This document shows, one piece after another, positions 57,357-64,000 of a stretch of 64,000 nucleotides of DNA. Made by a program: the position numbers and the translations under genes. The notes beneath the pieces were generated by a model that ran no database searches, was not told where the DNA came from, and saw nothing but the letters and a program-made list of their open reading frames with translations. This DNA is from Dryomyza anilis (taxonomy: Eukaryota; Arthropoda; Insecta; Diptera; Dryomyzidae), in contig OX638130.1 in NCBI GenBank assembly GCA_951804985.1, forward strand, positions 85,407,069 to 85,471,068, in the 5' to 3' direction. Numbering within the stretch: the first letter of the stretch is position 1; every line of letters begins with the position of its first letter.

Positions 57357-58169
57357 TTCTGTTTGTTTGTTCCAGCATCATGTTTAAACCACTGAACCGA
57401 TTTAACTGAAATTTTGCACCAGGATACTATGGAGAACGGATGGTGTCATAGACTATATATGGGCGGGATTCGACAAAGGGGCGTGGTACCTCCCATACAA
57501 CCTAAACATTCCAAACGACATAACTCAGCACATACACGAGCTAAAAAGATGAAACAAAAAATTCAAATACAAAAAATATACAAAAGCAACCACACCACAT
57601 TAAAACTCACCACAATGAAACTCCCCACACTAAAATTCACCACACTAAAATTCACCACACTAAAACTCACCACACTAAAACTCACCACACTAAAACTCAC
57701 CACAACAAAATTCACCACACTGAAACTCACCACAATAAAATTCACCACACTAAAACTCACCACACTGAAACTCACCACACTAAAACTTACTACACTAAAA
57801 CTCACCACACCAAAATTCACCTCACGTAAACTCACTACACTGAAACTCACCACTTCAAAACTCACCACACTAAAATTTCTACTGTGAAGAACTTTACGGG
57901 GAAGAATTCTACGGGAAAGAATTTTACCGGGATCAATTCTACCGGGATAAGTTCTACGGGAAGATTTCTAAAGGGAAGAATTCTACCGGGATGAGTTCTA
58001 CGGGAAGATTTCTACCGGGAAGAATTCTACGGCAAAGCGTTCTATGGGGAAGAATTTTTCATGGAAGATTTCTACTGGGAAGAAATCTAGGGCTTTAGGG
58101 ATTAATAAAATCGCTTCATATCCTTGCATTCACAAAATCTTGGCACGAGTCGTGCACGGGTCCAGCTAG
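57248..58169 (+). mobile_element. Non-autonomous Helitron with both diagnostic ends
   Basis: Starts TCTATATATATAAAACTC after host A and ends CTAG before host T, the A^T insertion pattern of Helitrons. The 3' end has the hairpin GCACGAGTCGTGC (58144-58156), nine bases before CTAG. Inside: a (TCTG)n stretch 57277-57360, a leader with AAACCACTGAACCGATTTAA, the minisatellite CACACTAAAACTCAC (57590-57885) and a second array of GGGAAGAATTCTACC-type units (57886-58085). No Rep/helicase gene, so it depends on an autonomous partner. Confidence 0.85.
57590..58085 (-). repeat. Two adjacent minisatellites in the Helitron
   Basis: About 20 units of the 15-bp type, then about 13 units of a ~14-16-bp type. 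The frames of 157 codons (plus) and 101 codons (minus) across it are by-products. Confidence 0.85.
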
Positions 58170-58441
58170 TTTTTAAATAAAATGCATCTTTCCAAAGTTA
58201 TCGCCAAAAATAATTATGTCATAAATGTGAATTTTAATCTGTTGACTTGAAGAATGATGTGCAAAAATAAAGTAAGAGGTAGATAATTCCTTTGGCGTAC
58301 AATATAAAATTTTATTGGATTACAAACACCATGTATGTGTTGCAATAATTAATAATTACACCTTAACATTTATATATTTTGCATTTGACTGGTCATTATA
58401 TTGGCCAGATTAATCTGAATCTCATGTGGTTTATTTCAAAA
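58170..58441. other. Short spacer between two Helitron ends
   Basis: AT-rich, no feature. It separates two Helitron 3' ends that face each other. Confidence 0.4.
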
Positions 58442-59071
58442 CTAGCTGGACCCGTACACGACTCGTGCAAAGAATTTGTGAATGCAAGGTTATGGAGCAA
58501 TTCTATTAATATAAATAACATTTTTATTATTTATATCAGGGACCCGTGGACGTATTTTTTATTGGTTTTATAAATGTAGTAACCAAATCCAAACTAATTC
58601 TCCGCTACAACAACTTTTCTTAATTCTTTCTCAGACTGTGCTTCCCTGTAAAATTCTTCCCAGTAGAATTCTTTTCCGTAGAGTTCTTTCTCGTAGAGTT
58701 TTTCCCAGTAGAAGTTTTAGTGTGGTTAGTTTTAGTGTGGTGATTTTTAGTGTGGTGAATTTGAGTGTGGTGAATTTTAGTGTGGTGAATTTGAGTGTGG
58801 TGAATTTTAGTGTGGTGAGTTTTAGTGTGGTGAATTTTAGTATGGTGAGTTTCAATGTGGTGAGTTTTAGTGTGGTTATTTTTAGTGTGGTGAATTTGAG
58901 TGTGGTGAATTTTAGTGTGGTGAATTTGAGTGTGGTGAATTTTAGTGTGGTGAGTTTTAGTGTGGTGAATTTTAGTGTGATGAGTTTTAGTGTGGTGAAT
59001 TTTAGTGTGGTTGATTTTGTTTTCTATACTTTTTTTTAGATAAATGAAAAAACTGTGTATGAAACTGAAAC
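58442..59071 (-). mobile_element. Second Helitron end, opposite orientation
   Basis: CTAG at 58442-58445 followed by the inverse hairpin (GTACACGACTCGTGC), then about 180 bp of diverged text, GTAAAATTCTTCCC units and a 15-bp array (58710-59010). Text after 59011 still resembles the Helitron interior. The 5' end is not found; a LINE is inserted at 59083. Confidence 0.75.
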
Positions 59072-59088
59072 TGAGTATGAAGACCATA

Positions 59089-59166
59089 TCTAGACCTCCC
59101 GTTCCTTGGTGGAACGCTTGTCTTGAAACCTTGCGCAATGATTCCAGAAAGCTTCTTATTTGTTGA
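59089..59166 (+). pseudogene. LINE linker fragment
   Basis: Frame SRPPVPWWNACLETLRNDSR, the conserved WWN segment that normally lies between endonuclease and reverse transcriptase. It ends at TGA 59164-59166 because the junction near 59150 changes frame into the palm domain. About 250 codons that should lie between are missing. Confidence 0.7.
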
Positions 59167-60586
59167 CATCGAGGGTGCTTTTGATAATGCGACTTTTGAT
59201 GGAATGTGTGACGCAGCTAGAAGGCATGGAATAGATGAAACATTGGTCAAATGGCTAAGGTCAATGCTAATGTTTAGGACCATCACTTCTGAGGCGGAGT
59301 GCGGTCAGTATATTATGGCAGGGGTGAATAGAGGTTGTCCTCAAGGAGGCGTTCTCTCCCCCCTGCTCTGGTGTATGCTGGTTGACTCTCTAGTCAACGA
59401 TCTCGATGGACCAGGTGTCTATTCCCAGGCCTATGCAGATGATGTTGCCATTCTTGCCACAGACTTTTCCCTCAATGAGGTCTGTGTTAAAACAAAAAAC
59501 TCATTGAACCGAATTGACAGCTGGTGTACTGCAAACGGACTTTCCGTCAACCCTCACAAAACAGGGATTGTTCTCTTCACTAGGAAAAGAATAATGACAG
59601 GATTATTTCTACCAGTACTTAAGGGTGTCACTATTCCTCTGTCTAACGAAGTAAAATATCTGGGCTTAACTCTAGATAGTAAACTACTTTGGACAAAACA
59701 TGTTGAAAATAAAATTTCGCGAGCATTGAATGCCTTCTGGCAATGCAGAGGAATTTTTGGGAAGACATGGGGATTATCGCCGAGCAAAACCTTATGGATT
59801 TACACGGCAATGATAAGACCGATCATATCATATGCATCGGTAGTCTGGTGGAACAAGCTGTCGCGAAAATGCGTGACAACTAGTCTTGCCAAGATTCAGA
59901 GAACCGTGTGTCTGGGTGTTACGGGTGCCTTTCCCACTACACCTGGTCCAGCACTGAATGCAATCTTAAACCTACCACCACTTGACATCTTCATCAGAGG
60001 CGAAGCCATGAAAGGCTGCTGGAGACTAAAACGAGGTGGTTTCTGGTTTAATGTTCCCTGGAATATCTCTGACATTGCACTTGACATTCCATTAGACACC
60101 TGTCTACTGGAGATGACCTCTGATGCAATGATAACAGAAATATTACCAAGACGAAATTTTGAGGTCTGCCAAACTGACATTCAAGACTGGCTAACGCCTG
60201 ACTGTGAGCCAGGTAGAGGGTCACACCGCATTTTCACAGACGGCTCCAGAACCGATCAACGATCTGGTGCTGGAGTGTTTGTGGAACCGGATGACCGCAG
60301 ACTTCACTTCGCCTTAGGCGACATTGCCTCGGTATTTCAAGCCGAAGTCTATGCTATACTTATGGCTATGGACTACATTGCGGATAATAGATGGCAGAAC
60401 AGGGCTATATCAGTTTGCAGCGATAGTCAGGCTGCTATTATGGCTTTGAACAACCAGGTCATCACATCCAAAATTGTACGTCAATGCAGATCACGTCTCA
60501 ATTGTGTTGGTAAATACAATACACTGAAACTGATTTGGATGCCGGGCCATAAAGGAGTTCGGGCAATGAAACATCTGACGAACTAG
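59123..60586 (+). pseudogene. LINE reverse transcriptase plus RNase H, frameshifted
   Basis: Begins within the palm: FLFVDIEGAFDNA (first catalytic Asp), then GCPQGGVLSPLLW and the YADD box in AYADDVAILATD. Thumb region follows, then RNase H with IFTDGS, FQAEVYAI, CSDSQAA and WMPGHKG. One missing base near 60570 throws the frame into a TAG at 60584-60586. The ATG at 59123 is not the original start, which lay in the deleted part. Inactive copy. Confidence 0.85.
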
Positions 60587-61095
60587 CACGTGCTGGATCT
60601 GAGGATAATCCATTTGGACCAGAACCTGTGCTTGGACTACCTGCATCTACGGGAAAATTCGTCATCAGCTCTTGGGTCGCCTCCGCACACAAGAGCAGAT
60701 GGCTGAATGAGACGAAATGCAGATTCTCCAAGCTCATGACACCGACGATATCCAAAAGATCGGCCTCGTTTCTACTTTCCTTAAGTAGAAAGGAGTGCAG
60801 AAAACTGACGGGACTTCTAACGGGACACAACGCTTGTGAAAAACACATGAACGCAATCGGCCTGGCCGAAAGCGCCTTATGTTCTGCCTGCAACGAAGAA
60901 ACTGGCACCACAGAGCACTATCTCTGTGACTGTCCAGCATTTTCTAGAATTAGAAGGCAGATCTTTGGCACAGACGTGATGAGAGAGGATCAGCTTCACT
61001 CTCTATCACACAATAGCCTTCTTAGATTCAATAATGAATATATCATTAAAAACCAGGGAACTGGGTCACAGCACAATGGATATAACCCTGTCTGA
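60573..61095 (+). pseudogene. LINE C-terminal part after the frameshift
   Basis: Continues the RNase H end (ETSDELARAGS, with the last acidic residue) in the next frame and runs to the stop ending at 61095. Contains the terminal cysteine motif C-x2-C-x8-H-x4-C (CSACNEETGTTEHYLCDC). The 3' UTR is only about 27 bases before the poly(A). Confidence 0.8.
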
Positions 61096-61152
61096 GTGCT
61101 GTGGCTCTATTTTTTATCCCACAAAAAAAAAAAAAAAAAAATGAGTATGAAG

Positions 61153-62685
61153 TCCAACGGAAAATCATAGGTACTAATATACTGCATAAATAAGAAAAGG
61201 TCTTAATTCCATGTCTTATGTTATCAGATTAGAAAGATCTTTTGATTCTAAAAACCTGTTTTAAAGATCTTAGGGTCGTTTTCACAATGTCCAGTTAAGT
61301 GTTTCAATTTCTATATTCTATGGGTAACTATCAGTTAAAGTGGCAGTTAGTGCTTAACCGAAGTTGGTGAAAACGGCCTTCAGTAATATGTGCTCACATG
61401 TGAAATATCTAGTGCAATTTTCAAGACTTAGCGTATGGTTTGACCCAAAGACCGCAAATAACCGGTTCTACAATCGTAATCGTTTGTTTTTTTGGAACCG
61501 GATTCGGAATTCTAATAAATTTATTGATTGGAACTGGAACAGGAACCGATTAAGGAGATATTCCGAAAAAAAGTCCATATAAACATTTAAAAATTAAAGA
61601 ATTGTTTGGAAATTTTAAAAGATAGACCAATAAACGGGAGTATGAGTTTTAAAATATTACCAATATCAGAAAAATTACTAATGTATTGATATGTTTTTAA
61701 GCAAATTAGAAAAATTATATTCATTAGTTAAAACCCTTTAGAATATCGGTTCTGGTTTCATTATTGAAATAGTGGATTAGTACTAAAACCCTTTGCAATA
61801 TCGGCTTCGGTTCTAGTTCCAATATTTTTAAAATAGCAATTCCGGTTTCGATTGCGGTTCCAATCAAAAACATTATATGAATTCCGTATTTGGTTCCACA
61901 CAATTTAAAACACGGTTTCAATTTCGATTTCAAAAATCGAAAAGATTCTGATTCCGGTTATTTACGGTCCCAGATTATATTTCTATGTAGAAATTTAAAG
62001 AAAAGATATGGTTTTTTCAGTCTAATGCCGAAAAGAAATTTCATTATTTAGTTTTGTTCAATATAAAGGCGGACCAAATAGCAATGATAGTTTTTACAAT
62101 TCGAATCAAAGTTACCTATGAAATACAATTGTCAAATATTTAGTAAGGTATCGTTGTAATGCACAGCTGTACACAGAAATCAATATGACGAACGATTAAC
62201 GGATATTGATAAAAAAATGAACAAAATACCAAAATTCTGAGAATAGTATCTTGGAGCCAATTTCATAATTAAATTCATAACATTTTTAGAATCAGAGCCA
62301 TAAATGCATGCAAAAACTGATACAAATATCACTGCACCGAAATGAAATAGTTCCGTATTTCAAGTTACTAGAAAAAATCGTTCCAAAATTTCTTTGTAAT
62401 CAAGATTTTGATACTCAGAGAGATAGATCAGTTCGATATAATGGCATCTGTGTCAAACATTTAAGTGCCCATTCAATCTCCAAAAAGATATTTCGAGTTA
62501 AAAGTTCAGCTTTAGATATTTGTACCTGAGGGGGTTAATTAAAAATAGAAAAGAATAGTATGTGACTCTGTTCGGAGATGAATATCCGTCTAAATTTCAT
62601 ATACCTCTAGGACATTGGGCTGGACATTGATAAGTCAGGCCATCTGGTTCTTTTATTTAATATTGAGTCTTTTTCAAATAGATAC
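61153..62685. other. AT-rich DNA, no gene recognised
   Basis: 61440-61960 repeats the theme GGAACCG / CGGTTCC and TTCGGTTCTAGTTCC in both directions, probably a degraded repeat. Nothing else seen. Confidence 0.4.
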
Positions 62686-62764
62686 ACAGAAAAAATATTC
62701 ATCAATATGATAAATTTATGCATAAATATTATGAATTATTTCTCCAACTTCACATTCATCGTAT

Positions 62765-63269
62765 TGTGACGAAAATTCAGTCTACGGAAAACTGTTCTAC
62801 AAGTTCGTATCACTGGATTGTTTACAAAACAATTAACTTTATTAATTTACTAATAACTTGCGTTACTAACGTTACTAATAACAAATTCTAACAACTGCTG
62901 AATGTCTACTATTAAACTTTATATAGTTCTTACACGAGATGCACTCGACCACTTTCCAATCACTACAGAAGTGTTCTACCTCAGATGCGACGCCCATATA
63001 TACTGCATGCATCAGTTCGACTTGTTTCGAGAACCTTCTACTCGTTTCGTAACTGACGCATGCTATTAGCATCTCATTCGCACTCATTCGAACTCATGTG
63101 TTCCATCTCTTTCTCCATCTCTTTCCATCTCTTTCTCGCACATTTCTTAGTGCGCTGAATGACCTTCCGTCTCTTTCTAACACATTGCTAAAGGCGCTGA
63201 ATTGTTTTGCGTCTCATTTATTATTGTTGATTGCTTGCACAGTGGGGCAAACTACATCTTTTCGTAACA
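62765..63269 (-). mobile_element. Solo LTR family A
   Basis: Starts TGTGACGAAAATTCAGTCTA and ends CTTTTCGTAACA. Flanks GTAT (left) and ATAT (right) differ by one base, so the duplication is partly decayed. Minus orientation, with a TATATATGGGC block and AATAAA-like text on that strand. Confidence 0.8.
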
Positions 63270-63301
63270 ATATTGATATCACCGATCATTAAATAACATA
63301 T

Positions 63302-63723
63302 TGTTATGAAAAGAGGTAATTTGCCCCATTGTGCAAGCATTCAACAAAAATGAATGAGACGCAAGGCAATTCAGCGCACTGAGAAATGTGTTAGAAAGAG
63401 ATGGAGGATCTATCAGCGTACTGAGCAATGTGCGAGAAAGAGATGGAAGATCTGCACATTAAAACACATCACTGCAAATAAGATGCCAATAGCATGCGTC
63501 ATTCACGAAACAAGTAGTAGGTTCTCGAAACAAGTCGAAACGTGCCGAACTGATGCATGCAGTATATAAGGGAGACGCATTTGAGAAACAGCACTTCAGT
63601 AGTGATTGGAAAGTGGTCCAGAGCATTTCGTGTGTGATCAATGTCAAGTTAAATAGTGGACATGCAGCAGTTGTTAGATACGAACTTGTAGGACAGTTTT
63701 CCGTAGACTGAATTTACGTAACA
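63302..63723 (+). mobile_element. Solo LTR family A, with an internal deletion
   Basis: Starts TGTTATGAAAAG, ends TTACGTAACA, flanked by ATAT on both sides (63298-63301, 63724-63727). Plus orientation with TATATAAGGG near 63563. It lacks about 85 bp near the end, between GTTGTTAG and ATACGAAC, relative to the copy at 62765. Confidence 0.8.
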
Positions 63724-64000
63724 ATATTGATGAATGCATTTATTATATATAAGAATATATAATAGTGCGAATACTATTAAAGAACGAAATATTCAATACA
63801 ATGAATTTGAATCGTCATTTTGATGAATATAATATTTTTTTCGAATTTTTTTTATTTTTTTATTTTTGCTGTCCTTAAAAAAAATGTTGTTGGTAAAAAT
63901 TTTGTGCAAAGAAAAATTCGAAAAACATTTTTTTTTCGACTTTCGTGAAATGGGGATAGATAGTGATCGATAAATAACAAATAACTGTGTACTTATTTAA

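Larger units (their letters stand above)
59083..61141 (+). mobile_element. 5'-truncated, internally deleted LINE with poly(A)
   Basis: Flanked by an exact 11-bp duplication TGAGTATGAAG (59072-59082 and 61142-61152) and ended by 19 A (61123-61141). It holds a short piece of the linker before the reverse transcriptase, then the palm domain, RNase H and a C-terminal cysteine motif. RNase H places it with the I/R1/LOA-type groups; I cannot fix the clade. Confidence 0.9.
62686..63850. mobile_element. MITE-like element containing two solo LTRs
   Basis: Left end CACAGAAAAAATATTCATCA near 62686 and right end near 63845 (inverse of CGAAAAAAATATTATATTCATCA) form imperfect inverted ends. The TTCATCAATATGA motif links it to 51000-51834. 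Between them sit two solo LTRs (62765-63269, 63302-63723). Confidence 0.5.

Noticed and set aside
57414..59138. Lys/Thr- and His/Thr-rich frames of 100-170 codons on both strands
   Set aside because: Helitron minisatellites in frame; no gene.

Overview
This window is repeat-dominated, AT-rich chromosomal DNA from an insect, most likely a dipteran. Tephritid-like is my best guess, based on the families present: a CFDP2/RTE-like LINE, a tRNA SINE, INE-1/DINE-1-like repeats, Helitrons, and Ty3/mdg4 elements with ~2 kb LTRs. I see no complete host protein gene. One short stretch (29718-29951, minus) could be a host exon. All convincing coding sequence belongs to transposable elements, and elements are nested inside one another several times.

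Layout. 1-3250: minus-strand Ty3-type LTR retrotransposon cut by the window edge. Its pol is open to base 1, its gag has one nonsense codon, and a frameshift signal that can fold as a pseudoknot joins them. 3581-4136: decayed Helitron. 5156-15406: an old solo LTR (target duplication GTAT) split by a complete 9.7 kb Ty3-type element (5196-14909, target duplication AAGT). That element has 1967-bp LTRs, intact gag and pol, a tRNA-Lys primer site, a -1 frameshift heptamer followed by a hairpin, and a small split reading frame after pol. It is much more GC-rich than its surroundings. 16699-20238: about 3.5 kb of an 11-bp G-free satellite with ~985-bp higher-order duplication. 22010-23262: Helitron carrying a ~0.9 kb, 15-bp minisatellite. 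23648-25535: minus-strand RTE-like LINE with a large internal deletion. 26326-29480: SINE copies, an INE-1-like repeat and a short tandem repeat.

31300-34440 holds palindromes, 42-bp and ~72-bp tandem repeats and transposon termini. 35283-36230 holds a solo-LTR fragment and an 85-bp repeat. 37990-39560 is a degenerate ~230-bp tandem repeat. 42151-43273 and 44570-45440 are inverted-repeat or palindrome-rich elements. 47484-48012 is a solo LTR with a 140-bp internal duplication. 50187-55930 contains several MITEs and a second RTE relic. 57248-58169 is a Helitron with both diagnostic ends. 58442-59071 is a second, inverted Helitron end, interrupted at 59083-61141 by a 5'-truncated, internally deleted LINE with poly(A) and an 11-bp target duplication. 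62686-63850 is a MITE-like element holding two solo LTRs in opposite orientation.

The coding parts are retroelement machinery: Gag for particles, then protease, reverse transcriptase, RNase H and integrase made from gag-pol by ribosomal frameshifting. LINE copies carry endonuclease and reverse transcriptase remnants. SINEs, solo LTRs, MITEs and the short Helitrons are non-autonomous. Only the 5196-14909 element looks potentially autonomous. All family names come from motif recognition; no database search was run.
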